A DNA stretch of 64,000 nucleotides from Hippophae tibetana (Eukaryota; Streptophyta; Magnoliopsida; Rosales; Elaeagnaceae): NCBI GenBank assembly GCA_037013495.1, contig CM072801.1, positions 38,986,001 to 39,050,000 on the forward strand, in the 5' to 3' direction. Under the pieces are notes generated by a model, which was not told the DNA's origin, did not search any database, and was given only the letters and a program-made list of their open reading frames with translations. The position numbers and the translations under genes are program-made. This document shows positions 11,254 through 23,026 of this stretch, piece after piece; the first letter of the stretch is position 1; each line of letters starts with the position of its first letter.

Positions 11254-12480
11254 AGGAATAGCGTTTTTAAATTATTTATCAAAATTTTAAAAACATTTTT
11301 GTACTGTAAATAATTGTGATTTTTTTTGTTTTAATAGAAAAAATAATAATCAAATTTCAAATTTCATAAGAAAAAAAAAAAAAATTAAAAAAAAAAAATT
11401 AAAAAATTAAAAAAATTAAAAAAATAAAAATTAATTTTTTTTTAAATTGTAAAATAATTTAGAAATTTGAAATTTGAAGTAAAAAATTTTACCGTTCATG
11501 AATAGTAAAAAAAAAAAAACAAAAAAAAAAAAAACAAAATTTAACTAGTAAGAAATAAGAGAGCGTGAATAGTGAAATAAAATTACCGTTCATGAATAGT
11601 AAAAAAAAAAAAAAAAAAATTAAAATTCAAAAATTTTAAGTTAGTAAGAAATAAGATAGCGTGAATAGTAAAATAAAATTACCGTTCATGAATAGTAAAA
11701 AAAAAAACAAAAAAAAAAAAAACAATTTAATTAGTAAGAAATAAGAGAGCGTGAATAGTGAAATAAAATTACCGTTCATGAATAGTAAAAAAAAAAAAAA
11801 AAAAAAAAAAATTAAAATTCAAAAATTTTAAGTTAGTAAGAAATAAGATAGCGTGAATAGTAAAATAAAATTACCGTTCATGAATAGTAAAAAAAAAATT
11901 AAAATTCAAAAATTTTAAGTTAGTAAGAAATAAGATATCGTGAATAGTAAAATTACCGTTCATAAAAAAAAAATTAAAATTAAAATTTCAAAAATTTTAA
12001 AGAAATAATATAGCGTGAATAGTAAAATTACCGCTAAAAAAAAAATTTGAAAAATTAAAAAAAAAAAAAAAAATTAATTTTAATTTTAATTTTCCTTTAC
12101 CTTTTTCAATTTTCCTTTATTTTTATTTTAGTTTTTTTTTTATTTTATTTTATTTTACTTTATTTTATTTCAATCTCAATTTAATTTTATTTTTATTTTT
12201 ATTATTTTTTTTTCTATTATTATTTTTTTTTTTTATTTTTTTTTTCTCTCTTAATTTTTATTTAACTTAATTAACTTAGATTTTTACTAAATTAATTAAC
12301 CTTGATTTTTAATTAACCTAACTTAATTAACTTAGATTTTTACTAACTTAATTAACCTAGATTTTTAATTAACCTAACTTAATTAACTTAGATTTTTTTT
12401 AACTTAACTTAATTAACTTAAATTTTTACTTAATATAACTTAATTAACTTAACTTTAATAACATGAAAAGTAAAGATCTA
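11254..12480 (+). repeat. Element 1 leader with A-rich minisatellite
   Basis: No gene here. From about 11480 to 12060 a unit of roughly 80-100 bp recurs about seven times, carrying 'ACCGTTCATGAATAG', poly-A, 'AGTAAGAAATAAGA' and 'GCGTGAATAG'. Element 2 has about three copies in the same place (26690-26900). From 12060 the strand turns T-rich, followed by several 'TTAATTAACTTAGATTTTTA' units to about 12450. Length variation suggests slippage. Confidence 0.8.
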
Positions 12481-12491
12481 AGGGAGTTCTG

Positions 12492-12603
12492 TCTAGGAGA
12501 CTAGTTCTTGGAAGCCTTTGTGCCACTAGTCTTTCCTGGGAACGTTGCTCTGTCTAGGAGGATGGTATTTAAGGAGCCTTTGCCCCACCATTCTTTCCTG
12601 GGA
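12492..12603 (+). other. Tandem pair of covarying RNA hairpins in leader
   Basis: Hairpin 1 (12492-12541): TCTAGGA then GACTAGT pairs with ACTAGTC then TCCTGGGA, with a TT interruption and a 19-nt loop. Hairpin 2 (12553-12603) has the same outer stem and loop core GCCTTTG, but the inner stem is GGATGGT/ACCATTC. In element 2 (26503-26614, minus strand) hairpin 2 is GAATGGT/ACCATTC. Both sides changed together, so pairing is conserved while sequence is not. This supports a functional RNA, perhaps for packaging or dimerisation; the role is inferred. Confidence 0.7.
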
Positions 12604-12893
12604 GCACTCTTGTTTAATACTAATTATGTTATTTTAACCTTAAAAAAAAAAAAAAAAAAATTTGAAACTATCTCAAAAATTTTAAAGTTTTAATCTCAAG
12701 AGTTAGTTTCTTTGCTTGATCTAGGTACAATTGTGTTATGAAGCCTTAATTATTTGATTTGCACCTAGATGTGGGTTATCTAAAACCCTCAAGCATGCCC
12801 GTAGTTTTTGGTACAGAAAAATTTAAAAGTCAATAGGGCATGTTTGAAACAGTATAGGTAGACAACATTGTCTTACTTGTAGGTATGATTGAC
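12604..12893 (+). other. Element 1 segment not seen in element 2
   Basis: After a poly-A run (to about 12660) there are about 230 bp ('CTTGATCTAGGTACAATTGTG' onward) for which I find no counterpart in element 2. No ORF of note. It may be a remnant of a deleted coding region from another family member or captured sequence. Confidence 0.45.
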
Positions 12894-12990
12894 TCAATGA
12901 TGAGGGGACATTGAGTTTACTTAAGAGGCAATCCCCAAGTTACGTCTTGCTAAGACGTTAAACTAAGCGCTGGATGGGAGGCAACCCATC
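12894..12990 (+). other. Triple-hairpin module (element 1 copy)
   Basis: Three stems in a row: GGGGA-(CA)-TTG with CAA-TCCCC (12904-12936), ACGTCTT-GCT-AAGACGT (12942-12958) and GATGGG-AGGCAA-CCCATC (12973-12990). The same module follows the first gag in element 2 (24846-24944), and the last two stems follow pol (19390-19438). In element 1 it stands where coding sequence was lost, so it was kept independently of the proteins. Confidence 0.7.
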
Positions 12991-14837
12991 ATTTTAGGTA
13001 ATTTTCTGTTATTTATTTTATTTACTTAATTTGATTGTTCATTTTAGTTTAATAATTTTTAAATTGTTAAAACTAAAAATATTTGTTGAGATGTTAGAAG
13101 TTTACAGCGATCTGTCTGTATACACTTTAATAATGAATATGATGGATGCACCTGCATTTCTCCATTACTACTTACACATTCTCAGGAAATAGGTAATCTT
13201 TCTTCTCTTTTCTCTTTATCTTTAATTTACAGTTGTTACATTGAGGACAATGTAAGTTCTAGGTTGGGGGTGGTGAAAAGTTACCATGCTTAATTAAAAA
13301 AAAAAAAAAAAAAGATTTAACAATTTAAAAATTAAAAAAAAAAAAAAAATTTAAATATTTTCTCACAAAAATTTATCATTTCTTTAAATCAAATTTAAGT
13401 AAATAATTAAGTCTTTTGTACTGTTAGATTAATTTTTGAAAACATATCATGAAATATTTTGTAATTATTTTTGATAATTAGTTAGTTTTTGTCATAACTA
13501 GTATTTCTTGGTAAAATGTGGAAATTATATTAAACCCAAAATCGGTGTTTATGAATTTTTTTTTTTAGTGGAGACTACCCTTGTGAGATATAATTTGAGC
13601 CTAAATTCTTTTATTCAGAGTGAAATATATTTTTTTCTACTCCAAACACATTTCTTATTTATTCAAATTTTTAGATGATCTCTATAGGTATTAGCATTGA
13701 ATGTATGAATTTTTTCTCATCTTAATAGAGTATCATATATTTTTTTATTATTTTTGTTTAGATTAAATGATTTGAGTAGAAATTGATAGTATATGCTTAT
13801 ATCTCATTTATGCATGACTGCTACAAAAACAAAAGGACATATCTGGGGTTACCTAAACCAAGATCAAACAGAAAAGCCACAAAATTAACCACTCACCAAA
13901 ATCCAAAAAAAATGTACAATCTGTACATGGGTTGACTCTCTAAAAAAATACATATATTGAAAAAAAATATATATATCTTCAGAAAAAAATAGAGAGATAA
14001 AAAAATTATAGTATCATCTACATACTATGACCCACATTGCCTACAAAGTTGTGAGTAAAGGCTAATTACAAAAGAAATATATAGGAAGTAATTCCCTAAA
14101 AAGTCATTGCAATTTCTTCATTTGTTAAAAGCATATATCTTGAAATTCTCTCTTAATGAGTTTGATTTATGCATGAAAATAATTTTTGTATATGATATCT
14201 TTATAATTTATACATTCGATTCCTTTCATGAGATAAATGTTAAAATAACACTTTGAGCCTTTATTCTTTATACATATGCGAACTTATTAGTTCATTTCTA
14301 TACATCAACTCTTTCGCATATAAATTAGTATGAGTGTTTGAACCCATAGGATTCAGTGTTTTGAGAGTATTGACTTGTGAGGAATAGAGTCGAAGCGAAT
14401 TCTGATTCATGACACTGAAATTGGGTAAAATTAAATTGACACATTTTTGAAATGAAATATGAAAATGATTTTCGACTAATTATTATAATAAATCATGATT
14501 GTTTAAAGAGATTGAAATAACTTATGCTTGAGATTTTAATTATGATCTTAAAAGAGATTAAAAAGTATGAGACATTTTTGTGATATTCTGTTTCATTTTA
14601 TCCTTAAATTAATTTTTGATTTTGTTGTAATTTTAGTTTTTATTTGATTGTTTTTATTGTTTCTTTTGATTTTTACATTTAGTTCAATGTTTGTGGGTAT
14701 CATTACTGAAAACCCTCACGAGACTCAAACTCGTCCACTAGGGCAACCTAGGGGTTTAACGGCTTGTTGCATAGGCTAAATGCAACCGTTTCAATCCACG
14801 AAAGTGATTTAGGATAGTTTAATTTTTAGTTTTTATC
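12991..14837 (+). other. Element 1 non-coding 3' region
   Basis: About 1.85 kb with no credible ORF. It is closely similar to the reverse complement of 17569-19389 in element 2. It includes ACATTG-AGGA-CAATGT at 13238-13253 followed by a G-rich tract (GGTTGGGGGTGG), a recognised feature after pol in Athila-type elements and a possible internal polypurine tract. The envelope-like gene found in some Athila elements is not visible. Confidence 0.75.
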
Positions 14838-14880
14838 GCTTCTCTTGCTAAGGGACTAGCAAGAAGCTGGTTGGGGGTTG
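14838..14880 (+). other. Hairpin plus polypurine tract before 3' LTR
   Basis: GCTTC-(TC)-TTGCTA-AGGGAC-TAGCAA-GAAGC forms an 11-bp stem (14838-14867), followed at once by the G-rich tract TGGTTGGGGGTTG that touches the 3' LTR. The tract would prime plus-strand synthesis. The hairpin is kept in element 2 (17539-17568). Confidence 0.75.
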
Positions 14881-16841
14881 TGATGAGTGCTCAAAAAGCA
14901 CTAAAATAACTATGATTTTATGCACATTAATTGATTAAAAATATATATATTTATATGTTTTATCATATATTTATATAAATTTGTCTTTTTCGGAATCACG
15001 GGTATTTTTATTGTTTTTCAGGTATTTTGGCTTAAAAATACAACTTAAAGACTCAAAAAGGAAACTGGAAGCAATACATCACAAATATATTAATAAATAA
15101 ATGCGGAAAGGTCGACAAATATGGAAAAATTGGACAAAATGGGTCAAGAAGGTCAAAAATGTCAAAAAGGCGAAAAACGCGCCGCCGCCGCCGCCCAGCC
15201 GCCGCGCCCCAGCGCCCAGCTCCGCCAGAAGCAGCAGCGCGCGGCACTGTTCACCCGCGGCACTGTTCACCCGCGTTACTGTTCACCTGCGGCACTGTTC
15301 ACCCGCGTTACTGTTCACCCGCGTCACTGTTCATCCGCGGTACTGTGCAGCCGCGGTACTGTTCATACGCGGTACTGTGCAGCCGCGGTACTGTTCATAC
15401 CCGGTACTGTGCAGCCGCCCCATGTCATGCTGACGTCATCAAATGACGTCAGCAATCAATAATACGCGTTTTTTCATTTTTTTAACATTTTTTTTCTCTA
15501 CTTTTTCTCTCCATCCTCACCTATAAATACCCCCCTTCCCTTCACTTCAAAACACACCTAAAAACACCTCCAAATACATTCTTTTCTCTCTTTTCTTAGA
15601 TTTTTAGGATTCTTTAGTTTTTCTTAGTTTTTCTTATGTTTTCTTAGTTTTTAGCTTTTCTTAGTTAATTTCTCTTAGATTTAGAGTTCTTCCCTTTTTG
15701 GGAAGAACTAGTTATGTTTTTGTAATATTTTAGCTTTTCGATTCAATAAATGGGAGTGCAAATTCCGCTTGGAGTTTTTCCAGCAACGGGAATAGCGTCG
15801 AAGTTCTGTAAGGATTTTATTTTCTTTACAGTTATTTTTATGCTTTATTCTTACATGTTATATTTAATTTGTCTGTGGTTAAATTTAACTGTGCTGGCTA
15901 TTTAGTAAACATGATGTAATAATAACGTTGATATGCTTGCGAAATATTAAATAGGTAAAAATCTCTAAAATGAATTGATTTTATTTTTATTCATGATTTT
16001 ATATTAAGAATGTTAGAGAGAAATATATTATTTTTCATTACAAACTTAAACCTGAAAATTAGATTTTAAGGTTTAGTTATCCGGTCTGATTTAGAGTAGT
16101 GCTCTTTTATTTGATGGTACAATCGCCCGGTAGTTAGAGTGAAGCTCTATTTCAAAAGTTTTTATAAGAATTATTATCTGAAAATGTATTGACGACATGT
16201 TTTCGGTAGTGGTTTTAAAACTTGAAAGTTAGTACTCGGATAACTAAATTCTTGGGTTTAATTTGGACACCTTGAATAAAGTTTAAAGTGTCTAACCCCA
16301 CCAAAGGTGGCATTTAAATGGTTCATTTTCAATCTCTTAGAAAAAGGAATTAATTTAATTAGGCAAATTAGTTATCAACCCCACCCATAGGTGTTAATTG
16401 ATTTGTTTAGTTAACAAAGAATATCTAACCCCACCAAAGGTGGTATTCATACAAAAAAGGGAGAATCAATAAATATCAATTCATATATTTAATAACCTAG
16501 ATAATATGAGCAAGCATAATTAACTTAGTTATTATATCCATAAATACTCCGTCATTATAAATGATAAAATTTGCATGAATGTTTATTGAATCTATGTTTA
16601 TTTTTATGTAAGTAGATTAAAAACACAAAAACCCCAAAATATCGTGACAGGATGTTTAGGATTTAATTTCGTTTTTAGAAGTTTGAATAATAAATTAAAA
16701 ACCACACACATTCCTTCCTTAGATCGACCTTGGGAGTATACTTATCATTTTCTTCGAAATGATTCGTGCACTTGCGAGAGTTTTATAAATATTAAAACCA
16801 AAGTATTTGCGGGAATCGGCGATGCCGGTTTTCGTTCATCA
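14881..16841 (+). repeat. Element 1 3' LTR
   Basis: 1961 bp, aligning to the 5' LTR at a constant offset of 5612 bp with no difference that I noticed. It carries its own copies of the 16-bp repeat (15243-15418), the bZIP-type dyad (15429-15453), TATA box (15522-15529) and AATAAA (15745-15750). Confidence 0.95.
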
Positions 16842-17235
16842 GTCAGCCTAAAATTTCCGCATCATTTGGTATCAAAGCCCTGGTTGCTGAAAATATGCTA
16901 TCTATATTCATATATTTATCTTTTGATTTTTACATTTAAAACAACTTTGTCCATTGATTTTTTGTGCTTTCATAAGTCACAAAATACATAGAAAGATACA
17001 TATTTGTGTACCAAGTCTTGTGTTTTCTTTCAATTTTGGTGTCATTGTTTTGTCTTTCGATTTAATTTCCTTTCTTTCTTTAAATTCTTTATACCTTTTT
17101 CTTGTTTTATGTTTTCTGTTTTCAACCTATCTTTTTTCTTTAAAGAAACAACAGAGCTACTCCAGTTCGTAGTTTCAACAAAACTAGGTTATTAACAATT
17201 GTTGCAACCTTAAACTGTTGAAAATTTTAATTCGT
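16842..17235 (+). repeat. Satellite fragment between the two elements
   Basis: Begins with the right TSD copy GTCAG (16842-16846) and continues the interrupted monomer. From about 16900 it is nearly identical to the variant at about 6110-6441. It ends at 'AATTCGT', where element 2 LTR sequence begins. Confidence 0.92.
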
Positions 17236-17525
17236 CTTTTTGACATTTTTGACCTTTTCGACCCATTTTGTCCAATTTTTCCATATTTGTTGACCTTTTC
17301 CCACTTATTTATTAATATATTTGTGATGTATTGCTTCAAGTATTCCTGTTTGAGTCTTTAAATTGCGTTTTTAAGCCAAAATACCTGAAAAACAATAAAA
17401 ATACCCGTGATTCCGAAAAAGACAAATTTATATAAATATATGATAAAACATATAAATATATGTATTTTTAATCAATTAATGTGCATAAAATCATGGTTAT
17501 TTTAGTGCTTTTTGAGCACTCATCA
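17236..17525 (-). repeat. Element 2 3' LTR fragment (LTR positions 1-289)
   Basis: Reverse complement of the first ~289 bp of the LTR, starting TGATGAGTG at 17525 next to the polypurine tract. It breaks off at 'GTCAAAAAG', just before the GC-rich part, and passes straight into satellite. TTCG lies at the break in both partners. Confidence 0.92.
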
Positions 17526-17568
17526 CAACCCCCAACCAGCTTCTTGCTAGTCCCTTAGCAAGAGAAGC
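17526..17568 (-). other. Element 2 polypurine tract and hairpin
   Basis: Minus strand: TGGTTGGGGGTTG (17538-17526) abuts the LTR start; upstream is the 11-bp hairpin GCTTC/TTGCTA with TAGCAA/GAAGC (17568-17539), matching element 1. Confidence 0.75.
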
Positions 17569-19389
17569 GATAAAAACTAAAAATTAAACTATCCTAAATC
17601 ACTTTCGTGGATTGAAACGGTTGCATTTAGCCTATGCAACAAGCCGTTAAACCCCTAGGTGCCCTAGTGGACGAGTTTGAGTCTCGTGAGGGTTTTCAGT
17701 AATGATACCCACAAACATTGAACTAAATGTAGAAATCAAAAGAAACAATAAAAACAATCAAATCAAAAACTAAAATTACAACAAAATCAAAAATTAATTT
17801 AAGGATAAAAGAAAACAACATATCACAAAAATGTCTCATACTTTTTAATCTCTTTTAAGATCATAATTAAAATCTCAAGCATAAGTTATTTTAATCTCTT
17901 TAAACAATCATGATTTTATTATAATAATTAGTCGAAAATCATTTTCATATTTCATATAAAAAATGTATCAATTTAATTTTACCCAATTTCAGTGTCATGA
18001 ATCAGAATTCGCTTCGACTCTATTCCTCACAAGTCAATACTCTCAAAACACTGAATCCTATGGGTTCAAACACTCATACTAATTTATATGCGAAAGAGTT
18101 TATGTATAGAAATGAACTAATATGTTCGCATATGTATAAAGAATAAAGGCTCAAAGTGTTATTTTAACATTGATCTCATGAAAGGAATCGAATGTATAAA
18201 TTATAAAGATATCATATATAAAAATTATTTTTATGCATAAATCAAACTCATTAAGAAAGAATTTCAAGATATATGCTTTTTACAAATGAAGAAATTGCAA
18301 TGACTTTTTAGGGAATTACTTCCTATATCTTTCTTTTGTAATTAGCCTTTGCTCACAACTTTGTAGGCAATGTGGGTCATAGTATGTAGATGATACTATA
18401 TATATTTTTTTATCTCTCTATTTTTTTTTATTTTTTTTTTGTAGATATTTTTCAATATATGTATTTTTTTTAGAGAGTCAACCCATGTACAGATTGTACA
18501 TTTTTTTGGATTTTGGTGAGTGGTTAATTTTGTGGCTTTTCTGTTTGATCTTGGTTTAGGTAACCCCAGATATGTCTTTTTGTTTTTGTAGCAGTCATGC
18601 ATAAATGAGATATAAGCATATACTATCAATTTCAACTCAAATCATTTAATCTTAAGCAAAAATAATAATCAAAAATATATGATACTCTATTAAGATGAGA
18701 AAAAAAATCATACATTCAATGCTAATACCTATAGAGATCATCTAAACTTTTTGAATAAATAAGAAATGTGTTTGGAGTAGAAAAAATATATATTTCACTC
18801 TGAATAAAAGAATTTAGGCTCAAATTATATCTCACAAGGGTAGTCTCCACTAAAAAAATTCATAAACACCGATTTTGGGTTTAATATAATTTCCACATTT
18901 TATCAAGAAATACTAGTTATGACAAAAACTAACTAATTATCAAAAATAATTACACAATATTTCATGATATGTTTTCAAAAAATTAATCTAACAGTACTAA
19001 AGACTTAACTATTTACTTAAATTTGATTTAAAGAAATGATAAATTTTTGTGAGAATTTTTTTTTATTTTTTTTATTAAGCATGGTAACTTTTCACCACCC
19101 CGAACCTAGAACTTACATTGTCCTCAATGTAACAACTGCAAATTAAAGATAAAGAGAAAAGAGGAGAAAGATTACCTATTTCTTGAGAATGTGTAAGTAG
19201 TAATGAAGAAATGCAGGTGCATCCATCATATTCATCATTAAAGTGTATACAGACAGATTGCTGTGAACTTCTAACATCTCAACAAATATTTTAGTTTTAA
19301 CAATTTTAAAATTATTCACATATAAGTAAACTAAAATAAACAATAATATTAAGTAAATAAAACAAATAAAACAAAAAATTACCTAACAT
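17569..19389 (-). other. Element 2 non-coding 3' region
   Basis: About 1.8 kb between pol and the PPT with no convincing gene. A 79-codon frame at 18396-18635 is not preserved as an evident coding unit and lies in sequence shared with element 1, where it is broken. ACATTG-TCCT-CAATGT at 19115-19130 (plus strand) with a C-rich flank is the counterpart of the element 1 motif at 13238. Confidence 0.7.
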
Positions 19390-19438
19390 GATGGGTTGCC
19401 TCCCATCCAGCGCTTAGTTTAACGTCTTAGCAAGACGT
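19390..19438 (-). other. Hairpin module after pol
   Basis: ACGTCTT/AAGACGT (19422-19438) and GATGGG/CCCATC (19390-19407), starting about 13 bp after the pol stop codon. Same order as in element 1 and after gag 1. The first stem of the triple module is absent here because pol sequence occupies that side. Confidence 0.7.
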
Positions 19439-19450
19439 ATCTTTTTGGTG

Positions 19451-22400
19451 CTAAGGGTTACTCAGCCAAATGCAATCCATTTCAGCAATGTTGTTTGGTT
19501 CTTCTACATAAGGCTTGACACGATGGCCATTAACTTTGAACGTTTTTTGTGTCTTGGAGTCCAATAGTTCTACCACTCCATGTTCAGATACCTGAACTAT
19601 TTTGAATGGTCCATCCCATCTTGATCTCAGCTTTCCTGGAAACAATCTCAAACGAGAGTTAAATAAAAGAACTTTCATTCCAGGGTGAAAAGTTTTAGGA
19701 ACTAGCCTCTTGTCATGGTAGCGCTTAGTACGCTCCTTGTATAATTTTGCATTCTCATAGGCTTCATTCCTAATTTCTTCCAACTCATGAAGCTGGAGTA
19801 CTCGTTTTTCACCTGCTTTATCTAAATCCATGTTTAGCTCTTTAATTGCCCAATAAGCCTTGTGTTCAAGTTCAACTGGAAGGTGGCACGCTTTCCCAAA
19901 GATTAACCGGTAAGGGCTCATCCCAATAGGTGTTTTGTAAGCGGTGCGGTATGCCCATAAGGCATCATTTAACTTAAATGCCCAATCCTTCCTTGAGGGA
20001 CGCACAGTGCGTTCCAATATTCCCTTAATTTGCCTATTACTTACTTCCACTAAACCGGAAGTTTGAGGGTGATATGGAGTAGCTACCTTATGTGTGATGT
20101 TGTACTTGTTTAGTACTCCATCAAAGAGTTTGTTACAAAAATGGCTACCTCCATCACTTATTATAGCTCTAGGCGTTCCGAACCTACTGAATATGAAATC
20201 TTTCAGGAATTTCACAACAACATTAGCATCATTGGTTTTGGTGGGGATAGCTTCTACCCACTTGGACACATAATCCACAGCAACCAAAATGTATTGAAAA
20301 CCATTAGATGGGGGAAAAGGACCCATAAAGTCAATCCCCCATACATCAAAGAGTTCAACAACTAAATTAGATGTCAAAGGCATTTCATCTCTTTTGCTTA
20401 TGTTTCCTGTTCTTTGACATCTATCACATTGTGCACAAAACATATGAGCATCTTTAAAAAGAGTGGGCCAAAAGAATCCAGACTGTAATATCTTACGGGC
20501 TGTCTTTTCTCCCCCAAAATGACCCCCACAATGAAGTTCATGACAAAAAGTCAGAATGCTCTTATGTTCTTCTTCAGGTACACATCTCCGGATGACTTGA
20601 TCTTGACCAATCTTGTATAAATAAGGGTCATCCCAGAAATTGTCCTTAATAGTTTTAAAAAACCTTTTCTTGTCCTGATATGAAGTGTTAGGTCGCAAAA
20701 CACCAGTGGCAAGATAGTTTACAATATCAGCATACCATGGGTTCGGACCTATGAAAAATAACTGTTCATCAGGAAAGGTTTCAACTATATCGTCATTACT
20801 CTCATCTTTAAGAGAATTGAAGTCAGAAATCAACCTAGACAAATGGTCAGCTACTAAGTTTTCACTGCCTTTCTTATCCTTGATTTCTAGGTCAAATTCT
20901 TGTAAGAGTAAGACCCACCTGATTAATCTTGGCTTGGCATTTGGTTTACTTAATAGGTATCTTAAAGCAGCATGATCAGAATGCACAATCACTTTAGATC
21001 CTACTAAATAAGACCGAAATTTGTCTAAAGAGAATACTATAGCCAAGAATTCCTTTTCAGTGGTGGTGTAATTCATCTGGGCATCATTGAGTGTTTTGCT
21101 AGCATAGTAGATGACATGTAAATGCTTATCCACTCTTTGTCCCAGGACTGCTCCTATTGCATAATCAGAAGCGTCACACATTATTTCAAAGGGTAAAGAC
21201 CAGTTTGGTGCCATTATAACAGGGGTAGATGTGAGTTTATCTTTCAAGGTATTAAAGGAAGTAAGGCAGTCATTGTTGAAATCAAAATCAGCATCTTTGG
21301 ATAGAAAGTTACATAATGGATGACTTATTTTAGAGAAATCTTTAATAAATCGTCTGTAGAATCCTGCATGTCCCAAGAAGCTTCTTATCCCCTTCACAGA
21401 TGTAGGGGGAGGTAGTTTGGATATCAATTCAACTTTTGCCTTATCAACTTCAATACCCTTGTTTGAAATTATATGTCCTAAAACTATCCCTTGTTGAACC
21501 ATAAAATGACTTTTCTCCCAACTAAGGGTTAGATTGCATTCAATGCATCTTTCTAAAACCAAAGTCAATTTATGTAAGCAATCATCAAATGAGTTCCCAA
21601 AGACAGAGAAATCATCCATGAAAATCTCAATGAATTTTTCCACCATGTCCGAGAAAATGGATATCATGCATCTCTGGAACGTGGCAGGGGCATTGCATAA
21701 CCCAAATGGCATTCTGCGAAAAGCAAATGTCCCAAAAGGACATGTAAATGTGGTCTTTTCCTGATCTTCTGGTGCTATGGGTACTTGATAATATCCAGAC
21801 AGTCCATCCAAAAAACAGTAAAATTCGTGCCCAGCTAATCTTTCCAACATTTGATCAATGAATGGAAGAGGAAAGTGATCCTTTTTCGTATATAAATTTA
21901 GTTTCCTAAAATCTATACACATTCTCCATCCAGTGATTATTCTAGTGGGCACTAATTCACTTTTGTCATTCTTAACAACTGTTATCCCAGATTTCTTTGG
22001 TACCACATGCACTGGACTAACCCACTTACTATCCGCAATAGGATAGATAATCCCTTCTTCTAATAATTTAAGAATTTCCTTCTTAACTACCTCTTGCATG
22101 TTTGGGTTTAGTCTTCTTTGGGCCTCTCGTACAGGTTTAGCACCGTCCTCCAAGTTGATCTTGTGCATACACATTGTTCGACTAATGCCTCTTATATCCC
22201 CTATACTCCAACCTATAGATTTCTTAAACTGTTTAAGCACTTTGATGAGTTCCTTTTCTTGTGGTTTGGTCAAGGTTGAAGAAATTATCACTGGATAAGT
22301 TTCCCCTTCTCCCAAAAACACATATTTTAAGTGCTCAGGTAAGTCTTTGAGTTCAAGTTCAGGTGGATTGGCCTCTTTAATAGATGAAGAATTGGGTAGA

Positions 22401-23026
22401 TTTAAAAGTGTACTAGATTTTGTCATCACTTCATTATTGTCTAGTTGTTCAAGGTACCCCTTTATTTCCTCATCTAAATCTTCTTCAACCTTTTCAAGTG
22501 TAAGAACGGTTTCAAGCTTGTCTTCTATTCTGGTTCGGAAAAAGGTGTTTTGGACAAGATTATCCAAAGGATCAACATCGAATATTTCATCGATGGCAGA
22601 AATAGAAGGGAAAGGTGAAGAATCAAAAACTTTAAAATGAACAGTCTCTCCTAAGACTGTCATTGTCAAATTTCCATCTTGGACATCAATAATAGTTTTA
22701 GTAGTTGCCATAAATGGTCTACCAAGCAATATTGTGTGCTCTCTGTCCAATGCTGGATTTTCTTGCATATCCAGAACCACAAAGTCAACAGGTATTATCA
22801 GTTTGTCTACCTGTACCAAAACATCCTCAACTATTCCCTCTGGATATTTAAGAGATCTATCTGCAAGTTGAAGGGACATAGTTGTGGGTTTTAAATCCCC
22901 TAGATTGAGCTGTAAGAATATAGAGTAGGGCATCAAATTTATACTAGCACCTAAATCAAGCATTGCTTTAGCAACCTTCCTATCCCCCATAGTTATGTTT
23001 ATAATAAAACTTCCAGGGTCTTTCAA
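19451..23026 (-). CDS. Athila-type Pol polyprotein: protease, RT, RNase H, integrase
   Basis: An uninterrupted 1191-codon frame; a retrotransposon polyprotein that makes and integrates cDNA. Protease motif DLGAS at 24-28; reverse transcriptase about 290-520 with the catalytic FMDD at 469-472; RNase H about 610-730 with acidic residues D618, E657, D684 and D727; integrase zinc finger H829/H836/C867/C870; integrase core D899, D958, E994 (35 residues between the last two); a WDGPF motif at 1137-1141. No chromodomain follows. The first codon is TTG, not a true start: the frame continues upstream to 23057 and overlaps the end of gag 2, one base out of phase. All key catalytic residues are present. 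No later env-like ORF. Confidence 0.95.
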   Translation of the reverse strand: MKDPGSFIINITMGDRKVAKAMLDLGASINLMPYSIFLQLNLGDLKPTTMSLQLADRSLKYPEGIVEDVLVQVDKLIIPVDFVVLDMQENPALDREHTILLGRPFMATTKTIIDVQDGNLTMTVLGETVHFKVFDSSPFPSISAIDEIFDVDPLDNLVQNTFFRTRIEDKLETVLTLEKVEEDLDEEIKGYLEQLDNNEVMTKSSTLLNLPNSSSIKEANPPELELKDLPEHLKYVFLGEGETYPVIISSTLTKPQEKELIKVLKQFKKSIGWSIGDIRGISRTMCMHKINLEDGAKPVREAQRRLNPNMQEVVKKEILKLLEEGIIYPIADSKWVSPVHVVPKKSGITVVKNDKSELVPTRIITGWRMCIDFRKLNLYTKKDHFPLPFIDQMLERLAGHEFYCFLDGLSGYYQVPIAPEDQEKTTFTCPFGTFAFRRMPFGLCNAPATFQRCMISIFSDMVEKFIEIFMDDFSVFGNSFDDCLHKLTLVLERCIECNLTLSWEKSHFMVQQGIVLGHIISNKGIEVDKAKVELISKLPPPTSVKGIRSFLGHAGFYRRFIKDFSKISHPLCNFLSKDADFDFNNDCLTSFNTLKDKLTSTPVIMAPNWSLPFEIMCDASDYAIGAVLGQRVDKHLHVIYYASKTLNDAQMNYTTTEKEFLAIVFSLDKFRSYLVGSKVIVHSDHAALRYLLSKPNAKPRLIRWVLLLQEFDLEIKDKKGSENLVADHLSRLISDFNSLKDESNDDIVETFPDEQLFFIGPNPWYADIVNYLATGVLRPNTSYQDKKRFFKTIKDNFWDDPYLYKIGQDQVIRRCVPEEEHKSILTFCHELHCGGHFGGEKTARKILQSGFFWPTLFKDAHMFCAQCDRCQRTGNISKRDEMPLTSNLVVELFDVWGIDFMGPFPPSNGFQYILVAVDYVSKWVEAIPTKTNDANVVVKFLKDFIFSRFGTPRAIISDGGSHFCNKLFDGVLNKYNITHKVATPYHPQTSGLVEVSNRQIKGILERTVRPSRKDWAFKLNDALWAYRTAYKTPIGMSPYRLIFGKACHLPVELEHKAYWAIKELNMDLDKAGEKRVLQLHELEEIRNEAYENAKLYKERTKRYHDKRLVPKTFHPGMKVLLFNSRLRLFPGKLRSRWDGPFKIVQVSEHGVVELLDSKTQKTFKVNGHRVKPYVEEPNNIAEMDCIWLSNP

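Larger units (their letters stand above)
9269..16841 (+). mobile_element. Element 1: complete non-autonomous Athila-type LTR retrotransposon
   Basis: 7573 bp with two 1961-bp LTRs, 5-bp TSD GTCAG, tRNA-Asp PBS and a polypurine tract next to the 3' LTR. The 3.65-kb interior has no gag, protease, RT or integrase; it holds A-rich tandem repeats, a hairpin pair, a hairpin module and the long non-coding 3' region also found in element 2. The two LTRs showed no difference on reading, so insertion was recent. Having no proteins, it must have been copied using proteins of a related autonomous element such as the element 2 family. A precise empty site is visible in neighbouring monomers. Confidence 0.95.

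Noticed and set aside
11032..11313. 93-codon frame at the LTR/interior boundary (also at 16644 and 27041)
   Set aside because: It runs across the LTR end and PBS, which have known non-coding roles; its end differs depending on what follows the LTR.
18396..18635. 79-codon minus-strand frame as an env-like or accessory gene
   Set aside because: Low-complexity and lysine-rich, and the matching region of element 1 (about 13800-14000) has no equivalent open frame.
19451..23026. Chromodomain at the integrase C-terminus (chromovirus)
   Set aside because: After the WDGPF region only about 50 residues remain, with no chromodomain aromatic pattern.
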